Positions 55,282 through 64,000 of a stretch of DNA of 64,000 bases are shown one piece after another. Each line of letters starts with the position of its first letter. Within the stretch, counting starts at the first letter, position 1. Made by a program: the position numbers and the translations under genes. Source of the stretch: CAVQRC01 sp963715045 (GTDB lineage Bacteria; Planctomycetota; Planctomycetia; Pirellulales; Lacipirellulaceae); the NCBI GenBank assembly GCA_963715045.1, contig CAVQRC010000001.1, positions 1-64,000 of the forward strand, in the 5' to 3' direction. The notes beneath the pieces were generated by a model. That model worked only from the letters and a program-made list of their open reading frames with translations, was not told the DNA's origin and did not search any database.

Positions 55282-58200
55282 GTGCCTGAGGACGTCTCAT
55301 CGGCCCGATCCCGCGGCTGGACGCGAACGGTCGTTCGTGGTCTGGTCCGCCGTTACTACTCGCGAGTCGAGATCAGCGGGGCCGAGCAAATTCCCCAGAC
55401 CGGACCGGTCCTGATCTGCGCCAATCATGCCAATTCACTTGTCGATCCGGTTCTGATCGGAGTCGCTGCGGGACGGCCGGTCCAGTTCATGGCCAAGGCC
55501 CCGTTGTTCGACAATCCTGTACTCGGGCCGCCCATGAAGGCCCTCGGGATGGTTCCTGCGTTTCGTGGCAGCGATGACAAGCGGGAAGTATCCCGCAACC
55601 TCGAGAGCCTCGATGTCGGTGCCCGGGTATTGGTCGCGGGCCAGGCGATGGGGATCTTTCCCGAGGGAAAGTCGACCGATCAGCCCCATCTCGAAATGAT
55701 TCGCTCGGGCGCCGCGCGGATGGCCCTCCAGGCGGTCGAAAGCGGGACCGCGGGGCTTCAGATCGTTCCGCTGGGGCTGGCTTACGACAGGAAAGACGCG
55801 TTTCGCTCTACGGTCTGGATCCAGGTCGGCGAGCCGATCGATGTCGATGCGTGGCTCGCCGAGCAGGCGGGCCCTGGCCCGGCGACGCGTCGCGCGCTCA
55901 CGAAGCTGATCGAGCAGCGGCTGAAGGAAGTGGTGATCCACCTGGACGAGCCCGAGTGGGAGCCGTGGCTCGACGATTTGGAAGTCCTCGCGCCCCAGGT
56001 TACGGATCCAGCCGGCGGGCCGTTGCCACCGTTGGTTCGTCGCAAGCGGGTCGCCGACGTGATGAATTACTTCCTCGAACATGACCGTCAGCGTGCCGAA
56101 GACCTTGCTGATGATATTCAGGAGTATCGCGAAAACGTGATCGCGGCCGGCCTGACAATCAACTCGCCCGTGCTCCGCCACCACGGATTGAAAGTGACGC
56201 TGGCGCTGGTGTGGCATTTCATCTGTTTGGTGGTGCTGTTTGTTCCGGCCGTCTGCGGCACGTTGCAGCATCTGGTTCCGTTCGTCGTGGTGCGGGCGCT
56301 CGCCCGCAGGCTGGATCAGCCCGGACGAAAGACGATTTCCACAAATCGATTGCTCGTCGGCGTGCCGGTGTACCTGGCCTGGTATGGCCTGGTGGCGGTG
56401 TGGATGTTCGGCTACTTCGCGAACTGGGTGGCCTGGACGTGGCTCTCCCTTGCGCCGCTGGCGGGGCTGATCGCCGTCTACTACTGGCGCCGTGCTGGCC
56501 AGGCGGCCAGTCTGCTGGTTCGCCAGTGGCGTGTCGTCCGGCAGCGGGAAAAACTGCGGCAATTGCGGGCCCAGGAGGCGGTCATCCTCGGCAAGATGGC
56601 GTCGCTCGCCGAGGAGTTCGCCCAACGGGTGTCCCGGCCCGTGATCCCGCGGGTGCGGGTCTGGCCCCGCAGGGCCGGTGGTGCCGCCGCTGCCATCCTG
56701 GGCCTGGTGCTGCTGATGATCGTGGCATGGATCGCGAAGGTGGCCTTCTTTGGCCGCCCGATCGTGGCCAGCGGACTTGACCTGAGCTCGTTCTCGGAAT
56801 CTCAGGTCGAAACGTTGCTGAATGCAGATGAAGCCACGCTCACGAGCATCATCGGCGGCGTCGAGCGGCTGGAAACAGAAGCCCGCCAGATTCAGGCCGA
56901 TTTCGCCGCCGGACGCCGCTCGTTCGCAACCCAGGGAGACAACGACGATGTACGGGAACTGTTGAGAAGGTTCGTCAGCTACAACGAAGCCCTGTTGCGG
57001 ATTGTCTGGAGGTATCAGCGGCATGGTGACATCCAGAACGAATCGCAGCGGCTCCGGGCGTTTCTCTGCGAGTACACGGCTGCCTGCGTGCTTTATGACT
57101 CGTCGTTGAAGTTCGTCGATCACTTCGGCGACAGTCGTACGGCGATCGCGAAGCTGAATGAAGAGGAACCGTCGTGGGGAATTCCGACAGGTCTCTACGA
57201 TCGCGTGCGGCAACACCTGGCCAATCCCGAGAACATTCGACTGTTCGAAAGCACGCGGCAGTTCTATCACCAGGATCCCATCCAACAACAGTTCGCAGCA
57301 CACGATCTCGCCATCAGCGAGCCCTATCGCGACTTTCACGCGGCGATCGCGGTCGCGGAACAGACGATTGCGGCCGGGGAATCGTCGCTGCCCGAACGGA
57401 TCGTCGAAGTCGCCGTGACCGACCTCGAACGGCTCCTCTACAACGCGCAGTACGAAACCCAGTCGGTCGTGTCGACCTGGATCGGCGATATCAAAGTCCG
57501 TGAGCCGCGTGATGGCAAGCCGCTCATCGACAAGGCCCAGTTGGCCCGCCTCGCGTCGCTGCTGAAACCCGGTGATATCCTCCTCGAACGGCGGAACTGG
57601 TACCTCTCCAATGCTTTCCTGCCCGGCTATTGGCCGCACGGCGCCGTCTACGTGGGAACGGCCAAAGACCTCGAACGCCTGGGACTCGATACGGATCCTG
57701 CCGTCCGCCAGCACTGGGAAGCGTTCACGAGTCTGGATGACGGAGGGCACGAGCACGTGATCATCGAGGCCGTCAGCGAAGGCGTGATTTTTTCCTCGCT
57801 CGAACACTCGATCGGCGGCGCGGACGCGGTCGCCGTGTTGCGGCCGCGGGTGAGCGAGCAGGAGAAGAACGAGTCGATCGCCAGGGCGTTCAGTTTCGTG
57901 GGGCGACCGTACGATTTCGAGTTCGATTTCGAAACCACCAACGCGCTCGTCTGCACGGAAGTGGTGTTCCGGGCGTACGGCGGTAACTCGCGGTCGATCC
58001 GGTTTCCGCTCGAAGAGATCATGGGTCGCCGCACGATGCCGGCGATCAATCTGGTGAAGAAGTTCAACGAGGAGTACGGCAGCGACGACGCCCAGTTCGA
58101 ATTCGTCGCGTTGATTGACGGCGACGAGCAAGCGGGCACGTCGACGTTTTCCACTGACGTCGACGCGTTTCGCGGCACGGCCGACCGCTTCGCCAGCAGC

Positions 58201-58341
58201 TTCCTGCAAGGCTCGAGCCTGTACGCGGTACGAAGCATCGGTCCCCTGGGCTGGGTGCTGGTTTCGCTCACGGCGATGGCCGGTGCGGTCCTAGTTGGTA
58301 CCGGTGTGCGGCGGCGATGGTACAGCAAGTCGTCGGGATGA
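55282..58341 (+). CDS. PlsC-type acyltransferase fused to YiiX/NlpC-P60-like cysteine hydrolase, membrane protein
   Basis: 1,019 residues, intact, GTG start with GAGG upstream. N-terminal lysophospholipid acyltransferase domain: N48-H49 to D55 (NHANSLVDP) is the catalytic His-Asp motif and GIFPEGKST (FPEG 126-129) is motif III. Membrane segments follow near 310-340, 360-400 and 475-490. A helical region spans about 500-720. The C-terminal domain is a permuted papain-like hydrolase of the YiiX type: KPGDILLERRNWYLSNAFLP, H786 in WPHGAVYVG and C891 in NALVCTEVVFRAYGG. A last membrane segment (LGWVLVSLTAMAGAVLVGTG) closes it. The family includes lipid-acting thiol enzymes, so glycerolipid remodelling is a reasonable guess. 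Confidence 0.88.
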   Translation: MPEDVSSARSRGWTRTVVRGLVRRYYSRVEISGAEQIPQTGPVLICANHANSLVDPVLIGVAAGRPVQFMAKAPLFDNPVLGPPMKALGMVPAFRGSDDKREVSRNLESLDVGARVLVAGQAMGIFPEGKSTDQPHLEMIRSGAARMALQAVESGTAGLQIVPLGLAYDRKDAFRSTVWIQVGEPIDVDAWLAEQAGPGPATRRALTKLIEQRLKEVVIHLDEPEWEPWLDDLEVLAPQVTDPAGGPLPPLVRRKRVADVMNYFLEHDRQRAEDLADDIQEYRENVIAAGLTINSPVLRHHGLKVTLALVWHFICLVVLFVPAVCGTLQHLVPFVVVRALARRLDQPGRKTISTNRLLVGVPVYLAWYGLVAVWMFGYFANWVAWTWLSLAPLAGLIAVYYWRRAGQAASLLVRQWRVVRQREKLRQLRAQEAVILGKMASLAEEFAQRVSRPVIPRVRVWPRRAGGAAAAILGLVLLMIVAWIAKVAFFGRPIVASGLDLSSFSESQVETLLNADEATLTSIIGGVERLETEARQIQADFAAGRRSFATQGDNDDVRELLRRFVSYNEALLRIVWRYQRHGDIQNESQRLRAFLCEYTAACVLYDSSLKFVDHFGDSRTAIAKLNEEEPSWGIPTGLYDRVRQHLANPENIRLFESTRQFYHQDPIQQQFAAHDLAISEPYRDFHAAIAVAEQTIAAGESSLPERIVEVAVTDLERLLYNAQYETQSVVSTWIGDIKVREPRDGKPLIDKAQLARLASLLKPGDILLERRNWYLSNAFLPGYWPHGAVYVGTAKDLERLGLDTDPAVRQHWEAFTSLDDGGHEHVIIEAVSEGVIFSSLEHSIGGADAVAVLRPRVSEQEKNESIARAFSFVGRPYDFEFDFETTNALVCTEVVFRAYGGNSRSIRFPLEEIMGRRTMPAINLVKKFNEEYGSDDAQFEFVALIDGDEQAGTSTFSTDVDAFRGTADRFASSFLQGSSLYAVRSIGPLGWVLVSLTAMAGAVLVGTGVRRRWYSKSSG

Positions 58342-58689
58342 TGGCCTCAAAGGCCCACTCATTGAGTTCGAAATTGAACGCATTGTGGCTCTCCTGAACT
58401 TCGACCTTGAGGTCGCTGGTCTTGTGTCGGCCTGAAACTTCGAAGCAGCGTCGAACAATGAATCCGACGCACATTCGGAAACTGTGTTTCGACGCTCAGG
58501 ACACACGCACCTGGACGATCTTGGCGATCCGCGTTCGTGACAGACAGCAGCGTGGTCAGTTCTCGTGACGGTGGCGGTTGTTTGCGGAGTCGGGATTGCT
58601 TGATAGGGTGGGGGCGTTAACATACGAGTTTCGCTGGCAATCGCAGAAATTGTGGCCAGCCTCTCCAGCACAATTCAGGAAATGCGACG
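58342..58689. other. 350-bp intergenic region before globin
   Basis: No supported gene. An antisense frame (DLKVEVQESHNAFNFELNEW) has protein-like composition but no start, ribosome-binding site or family I recognise; it could be a remnant. Confidence 0.4.
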
Positions 58690-59091
58690 ATGTCTGTTGA
58701 TTATGCAACTGTGGAAGCCAGCTACGACCGCTGTCTGGAGAATGATGAGTTCTATGATACGTTTTACGAGAAGTTTCTAGCCAAGTCGGAGGAGATTCCG
58801 CCACTGTTTGCGAACACCGACTTTCGCAAGCAGAAACAGATGATTCGGATGTCCGTGCGGATGATGGTACGACTGGGGGCCGGTGAGGACGGAACGAAGC
58901 TGGCGATCCGTAAGCTTGGCGAGTCGCACAGTCGGCGTCAGCATAACATCCGGCCGGAATTGTACGGATTGTGGCTGGATGCCCTCTGTGAATCGATAGC
59001 GCAACACGATCCAGAGTACACTCCAGAACTGGAACAGCAGTGGCGCGACACGATGCAAGCCGGGATCGAGATGATGATCTCGATGTACTAG
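58690..59091 (+). CDS. Bacterial globin
   Basis: 133-residue single-domain globin. Helix pattern: VEASYDRCLENDEFYDTFYE (A-B), SEEIPPLFANTDFRKQKQMI (C-E region) and MRMMVRLGAG-type E helix. Proximal His H80 lies in LGESHSRRQHNIRPELYGLW, which matches the F-helix region of flavohaemoglobin-related globins; WLDALCESIAQHDPEY and MQAGIEMMISMY complete the G and H helices. No reductase domain. Oxygen or nitric-oxide binding in the cytoplasm is likely. AGGAA precedes the ATG. Confidence 0.88.
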   Translation: MSVDYATVEASYDRCLENDEFYDTFYEKFLAKSEEIPPLFANTDFRKQKQMIRMSVRMMVRLGAGEDGTKLAIRKLGESHSRRQHNIRPELYGLWLDALCESIAQHDPEYTPELEQQWRDTMQAGIEMMISMY

Positions 59092-60227
59092 AAGCCGTTG
59101 CAAGACGTGTTATACCCCTTCCATTTCCTGCCCCTGATGAAGTCCCACATTCTCGCTTCGCCGCTACGTTTGGCCGTCTTGTATTCCGCTCTTGTTCGGA
59201 GCGGAGTCGCCCCCGAAAACGAAACTCAGCCCATTCCAATCCAGCCGGTGACTGACCGAGCCCGCGAGCGAACGGATCGTCGGAAACGAAGTGATCTGGC
59301 CCCCATTCTCCTCGTAAACCGTTCCGCCAACCTGCTTGTAGTCGAATTCGTGAGCGACGAGGCCGCCGCCACCCGCGAGGAGATCGTCGAGCGGATGGCC
59401 GTCTCGCCTGACGAGGCCTGGGATGTGCCGGGGGGTACCATTTGTTGGACGCTGAATCGCCGCCATTGCACGATGATTGCCGTGATCGGAAATCTGGCAG
59501 GACTGCCGTGGAAGTGAAAGCTGGCGGCGTTCTCGTCCGTGGTGTCCGTATACACTTCGGCCGCTTGCCAGCCGTGCTCCGCGTCGCGGGCGTGTCCGTG
59601 CCCCAGCCCCTCGATAATCCATGTCAGGTGGGGCGCGTCACCATTTTGAGCGCGATGTTGGCCAGTTGCCTTTGGCGCCGCAGTTCAGCCTGATTTCTTC
59701 GTAGAAGTTCGTCAGCGAAGCACATCAGCAGAGTGCCGATTCCTGTCGAGGTTGAAATAACCGACGGGACTTCGTCCCTATTCTTCGCCGCCGAAGTTGA
59801 TGCAACCGCTGTGACTTCGAGAACTGGCGAATTGCAGGCGGTGGGGGCGACCGGAGCACCTAGCAACTTGCAGTTTCCGGCGGCGGCCGTTTGGCCCCCC
59901 GCAGGTTGCACGACGGCGAATTGGATTGGGTGGGGGCGACCGGAGCAGGTTTGGAAACTGTCTCGGCCCCTTCGGGGCAATTGCAACTCCCGCTTCTCTA
60001 AATGGCGTTGATAACAGTCGGCCTGTAGAAGCATGGCATTATGTACACTATTCCTAGCTGCCGGCAACGCCAGAATGATGACGCACATTGCCCGAGAACC
60101 CCAGCAATGCGGGTCCCGACGCTAGAATCGACCCACCGCGCAACGCGGTGAGAATGACCTCTGGAGAACCATCTGGGTTCCCTGAACCCGTTCCGTCGCG
60201 GGTGTGAGGTGACGCGAGGGTCTTCGC
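59092..60227. other. 1.1-kb interval with possible gene remnants and direct repeats
   Basis: On the minus strand pieces such as HLTWIIEGLGHGHARDAEHG (about 59580-59640) and EFDYKQVGGTVYEENGGQIT with LDWNGLSFVFGGD (59170-59350) look protein-like but lie in different frames. A broken gene is possible. The interval also holds short hairpins with TTC loops (GGGAC-TTC-GTCCC at about 59764; CCCC-TTC-GGGG at about 59969) and the direct repeat given separately. Confidence 0.45.
59826..59947 (+). repeat. 33-nt direct repeat, two copies 89 nt apart
   Basis: Copies at 59826-59858 and 59915-59947 share GGCGAATTG at one end and GTGGGGGCGACCGGAGCA at the other, with differences only in the middle six bases. 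Confidence 0.7.
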
Positions 60228-61590
60228 TCAACGATGCCGGCGAGACTTGCATCTCACCTCGGATTCGAAGTTCGAAGTTCCCTCGTTCTGGCTCCAGGTG
60301 TTGTTGATCGTTTCGTCTTCCTCGAATAGATCGAACGTGCCGCTCGGCAGTAAGTCCGCAAGTCCGTTGCCCGTGGCATCGTTCTGCCTGATGACATTGT
60401 CTGCGTGTGCGGCGCCGCGAATCGCAATACCGGCGCGAAGGTTGCCGTGAACTCGATTGCGGACAATCTCGTTCTCGGTGGCTTCGCCAACCGATCCGAC
60501 AGGGCCGAGCAGAATCCCCCAGGCAGCACCGCGAATGTCATTGCCTTCGATCGTGTTGGCGACGTGTGGTCTTCGGCACCCAGCGAATTGTTGTCGTCGA
60601 AGAAGAAGCCGTCCTGCAGCAACAGCCGGCTTTCCGGGTCGTGCAGCGACGCGACGAGCGTTTCGCGGCTGGAGTAATCGAGCTTCTCCGACAATTGGGC
60701 CACGCCGAGCGTATCGAAACCCGCGCCGACTTTGAACTCGAAGCCGAGCTTGGCGGCGATCTCCGCGTTGAGCACGGGAATGCCGGGGATCGGGATGGTC
60801 CGCGTCCAGGAGGCACCGGCCGAAAACGCGATCGCGAAATTGAGCAACTGCACCGAGTTCGACTCGCCGCGCATCAGCGGGAAGACGTTGTTGGGATCCT
60901 CCAACAGCGGGAACTTCAAGTTGCCGCTCACTTCGGCGAAACTCTCATTGCCGTCCTTGATCTGCTCGATGGCCGAGTTGGAAAGCGGAGAAGTCTGGAT
61001 CACCTGCGGGAGGTGAGATTGGCCGCCTGCGGGGTGGTGAGAAAGGGGCCGAAGTCGAGCAGCGGCTCCAGGAACGCGTCGTTCCCCAATGCCAGGTCGA
61101 GGCCCACCTGACCCGTTGACATTCCGCCGAGGGTGAACTGAAACAGGATCTCCGCATCGCCCGTCGAGCCGATGATCTGGATGTCCGGGCCCACGTCGGG
61201 TGTCTGCAGGAAGCCCGCGAAGGTCTGCCGCAGCTCCGCGGCGACTTCTTCGCGCGTGGGCGTGTCGTCGAGCGAAAAACTATTCAGCAACGCGTCCACC
61301 GGTTCGAGGAACCTGCTGACCGAGGCCGACTGAAGTTGCTGCCCGACGAGCGCGGCTGGATTGCTGAAGACCTCCGTATCGACGCGAACCTGGAGGGCGA
61401 GGAACAATCCGGCCTGCAAGCCTTGATCGACGAGATTCAGATCCGCGGCCAGCATTGCCCGCTCTTCAAGCGGTTCCAGAAGCAGCCGGTCTTACAAGGC
61501 AGTTCGATGCCGAGAGCGGCGGGCGCGATTCGAGATGCGAGAAGCAAGACCACGGGTACGTTTACGAAGCAATCGAGATTCAATCGACAT
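60228..61590 (-). CDS. Planctomycete surface protein with right-handed beta-helix C-terminus, frameshifted
   Basis: Starts MSIESRLLRKRTRGLASR at ATG 61590. After a frame change near 61490 it shows the planctomycete surface motif LLLEPLEERAMLAADL. The middle (GNLKFPLLEDPNNVFPLMRG, LNAEIAAKLGFEFKVGAGFD, RLLLQDGFFFDDN) is of unknown fold, and frame changes occur near 61010 and 60580. The C-terminus is beta-helix-like: GNDIRGAAWGILLGPVGSVG, ENEIVRNRVHGNLRAGIAI, then DNVIRQNDATGNGLADLLPS, stop at 60228. Such proteins are usually far longer, so this may be a truncated copy. Probably cell-surface or secreted. Confidence 0.6.
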
Positions 61591-62288
61591 AGGTGATTTC
61601 CGAATAGTTCTTCCTTAAATGAGCTGGTCCCGCGTCATCGTTACGAAACCCGCAGCAGTGGCCCACGTACCGAGAGCGATAACGCAACGGACGTGGCTTC
61701 GGCCTTCAGCAGCGAGCTCTTGGTTGGTTGTCGATTTGCCGGCTGGAATGGCTTGCGTCGACGCATGGGAACGTATCCCGAAATCCAACAAACTACGTAT
61801 GTACGCGTTACGACGGCCGTAATTGACAAGCCATTGGCCTTGGAACGTGGTCGTAGGTCGATCTCAAAACGTGTTCTGAGTCGCTTGGTGCAATCTGCGG
61901 CGGGGCGGATTCTACTCTTCTGTTGCGCGTCTCTGCAACCATTTGATGTGCCTGCCAGCGAGAGATGTCCTCGCCGAATCCAGTTCCGGATTGCGTGGCA
62001 GCTAGCACGCTAAATCGAATGACGACTTGTCGATCGGAACGGGCAGGCAACGCCCATTCGGTGCCGGCAGCGGATCAGGAGGCACATCGATCCCCGAGTC
62101 CAACTCCCTCGCTATCGCTGTTGCTGGCGGTGGCCGTCGTCGGGATCCGTGGGCGGTGCCGCGGCGATTGCTGAAGACCCGCCGGTGCTTTAAGAGTCCT
62201 GAGTGTTGGGGTTTCTTGAAATCGAATTACAACCGGGCGACGGGCTTGGAAACGCTTGGTAGCACATCTTGCGATCGCACTGGGTCAT
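61591..62288. other. 700-bp interval with no recognisable gene
   Basis: Open frames on both strands lack ribosome-binding sites and family resemblance. No repeat or hairpin that I would defend. Confidence 0.5.
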
Positions 62289-64000
62289 TCAAGACTTCTC
62301 GGAGACCAGCAGTCTGGCCAGCGTCGTGGCCAGACCGTTCAGCGCCTCGTCGTCTGGCAGCGTGAAGCGTACCTGCAGCCGGCCGTTGGGATCGCGGTCC
62401 ACGCAATCGTCCAGGCCGGCCCGCACTTGATGGATGACCTGAGGATCGGGTCGTTCCGCCCTGATCGACCAGCTCGCCGACCAGGTTCATCGCCGCGCCC
62501 AGCAATTCGCCGCCGGCCGCGGCGACCTTTTCTCGACGGCTGGCGATTTCACGGGTTTCCGACTCGACGGCCAGTTGCTGCGATACGTCGACCGGCGCCG
62601 CCGGCTTCTCGCCCAGCAACCGTTCCAGGCGGCGTTTCAGTTCGTCCATGCCGCTCTGCAGTTCGACTTCGGACACGTCGGAGTCGACGTCGAGCGCCGC
62701 CAGGGCCAGATCGTGTTTGGCCGATAGCGTCGCCCAGCAGCCGTTCTTCGATCGTGTCTTCCGTGACCAGCAGGTAGACCTGCACGGGCCGCTGCTGCCC
62801 CATGCGATGCGCCCGGGCGATTCGCTGCTCGAGCACGGCCGGATTCCAGGGCAGATCGACGTTGATCACCGTGTTGGCCGCCTGCAGGTTCAAGCCGGTG
62901 CTGCCGGCATTGCTCATGATGATCGCCCGGCAGTTCGGATCGTTCTGGAAGCGATGCACGAGCTGCTGCCGCTTCTTCTGCGGCACCTTGCCGTCGAGCC
63001 GCACGAAGTCGAGTCCGCAGTCGTTTCAGGATCGGTTCGATCAGGTTGAGCATCGTCGTCCATTCGCTGAACAGCACGATTTTGCGTTCGGCGTAGGCTG
63101 CGAGTTGCTCCAGCAGTTCGGCCAGCCGCTCGAGTTTGCTGCTGAAGCCGGGCTCTTCCTTGTCCACCAGAAACGTGCTGTTGGCGGCCATGCGGGCCAT
63201 CAGCAGATACTTCTGCAGCCGCAGCAGGTCCATTTCCGTGAGGTACTTTTTGCTGGCGATCTGAGCGGCCCGCTTGACGTACTCGTCGCTCATGATTCCA
63301 CTGTTCTTCGGTCGGACGGATGCGCACGATCTCGGTCGTGCGTTCGGGCAGCTCCTGCATCACGCTGCCTCGCGTGCGGCGGAGCAGAACAGGCCGGAGC
63401 GTTTCGCGGAGCTGCGTCGAGGTTGCGATAGCCTTCGACTCTGCCCCGGTCGTCGACGACGCGGTGCCGGTGAAAGAAGCGATAGGCCGGACCCAGCCGG
63501 CGGTCGTCGATGAAGCTGACGACCGTGTAGAGTTCTTCGAGACGGTTTTCCAGCGGCGTGCCGGAGAGGACCAGCGCGAAGGGTGACCTGAGGCTCTTAA
63601 TCAGCCGCGACGTCTTCGATTCCCAGTTCTTGATCCGTTGTCCTTCGTCCAGGATGATCAAATCCCACGGGATCCGCTCGATGGTCGCGTGGTCGCGCAG
63701 CACCTGTTCGTAGTTGCAGATCGTGAAGAACTCGTCGCTTTCGTATTGCTCGACGCGTTCTTCGCCGCTGCCCAGGACGATGCGATTGGATCGACCGCAG
63801 AAGCGATTGATTTCGCTTCGCCACTGACTCTTCAGCGACGCGGGGCAGACGACCAGCACGCGGCGGATGTCTGCCAGGCGGGCCAGCAGTTCCGCCACGC
63901 CGATGCCCTGGATGGTCTTGCCCAGACCCCATGTCGTCGGCCAGCACGGCCCGTCCGGCACCGACGGCGAACGCGATCCCGTCGAGCTGGTAGGGCAGCA
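62289..64000 (-). CDS. SNF2-family DEAD/DEAH helicase, N-terminus beyond window, multiply frameshifted
   Basis: The C-terminal two thirds of a SWI2/SNF2 ATPase. Motif I is DDMGLGKT (with one extra base at about 63925 inside it), then VLVVCPASLKSQW (Ia), LIILDEGQRIKNWESK (II, here DEGQ rather than the usual DEAQ), LVLSGTPLENRLEELY (III). The second RecA domain follows in other frames: KIVLFSEWTTMLNLIE (IV), IIMSNAGSTGLNLQAA (V) and QRIARAHRMGQQRPVQVYLL (VI). The C-terminal tail ends ARLLVSEKS. All frame changes are of the one-base-insertion type. ATP-dependent remodelling of protein-nucleic-acid complexes is the general role. Confidence 0.85.

Noticed and set aside
59164..59622. Minus-strand frame with EFDYKQVGG and LSFVFGGD blocks
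   Set aside because: Protein-like only in its last third; the first half belongs to a different frame. Kept as a possible remnant in the interval entry, not as a gene.

Overview
The window looks like a chromosome segment of a GC-rich planctomycete (phylum Planctomycetota), probably from an environmental or metagenomic assembly. Four things point that way: sulfatase, DUF1080, Gfo/Idh/MocA and DUF4838 families are packed together; an ECF sigma factor sits directly upstream of a Ser/Thr kinase with WD40 repeats; two secreted proteins carry the planctomycete N-terminal motif around LExR..LA; and genes switch strand often, with long repeat-rich gaps. I see no rRNA, tRNA, CRISPR array, transposase or prophage.

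Layout. 1-6.97 kb: sulfatase (cut by the window edge), L-serine dehydratase, DUF1080 protein, UroD-family methyltransferase-like protein and a DUF4838 protein. 7-8.3 kb: non-coding, with a nested palindrome island. 8.4-21.4 kb: a glycan block with a Gfo/Idh/MocA oxidoreductase, a six-hairpin glycosidase, a GH38 alpha-mannosidase, and a plus-strand run UroD-like / GH92 alpha-mannosidase / sodium:solute symporter. 21.4-30.6 kb: small-sugar catabolism (three Gfo/Idh/MocA enzymes, ThuA, a sugar isomerase/epimerase, a third UroD-like protein, an MtrH-type methyltransferase and an Rrf2 regulator), with a second palindrome island at 28.3-28.7 kb. 30.7-42.2 kb: a secreted unknown, the kinase/sigma pair and a 1,848-residue surface S8 protease. 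42.3-50.4 kb: DUF1579, a pRiA4b ORF3-like protein, LemA + M48 protease, a PEP-synthase-like protein + PNPOx. 50.5-64 kb: small membrane protein, EamA transporter, GH67-N-like secreted protein, a PlsC acyltransferase fused to a YiiX-type cysteine hydrolase, a globin, a beta-helix surface protein and an SNF2 helicase cut by the right edge.

How the genes may work together. Secreted glycosidases (GH38, GH92, six-hairpin enzyme) and the sulfatase would trim mannose-rich, decorated glycans, the symporter would import products, and the oxidoreductase/isomerase set would process them. Three UroD-family proteins and a stand-alone MtrH in the same neighbourhood suggest, as inference only, corrinoid-dependent removal of O-methyl groups from sugars.

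Two signals stand out. First, a family of 75-nt palindromic elements (about 10 copies plus fragments) lies beside genes. Six full-length copies are open in the same reading phase, and one sits in frame inside the GH38 coding sequence, recalling the palindromic elements known in Rickettsia. Second, frameshifts are heavily clustered and almost all are +1 insertions (serine dehydratase, first UroD, first Gfo, SNF2), while neighbouring multi-kilobase genes are intact. This looks more like unpolished long-read insertion error than gene decay. Coordinates of frameshifted genes span the whole inferred gene.
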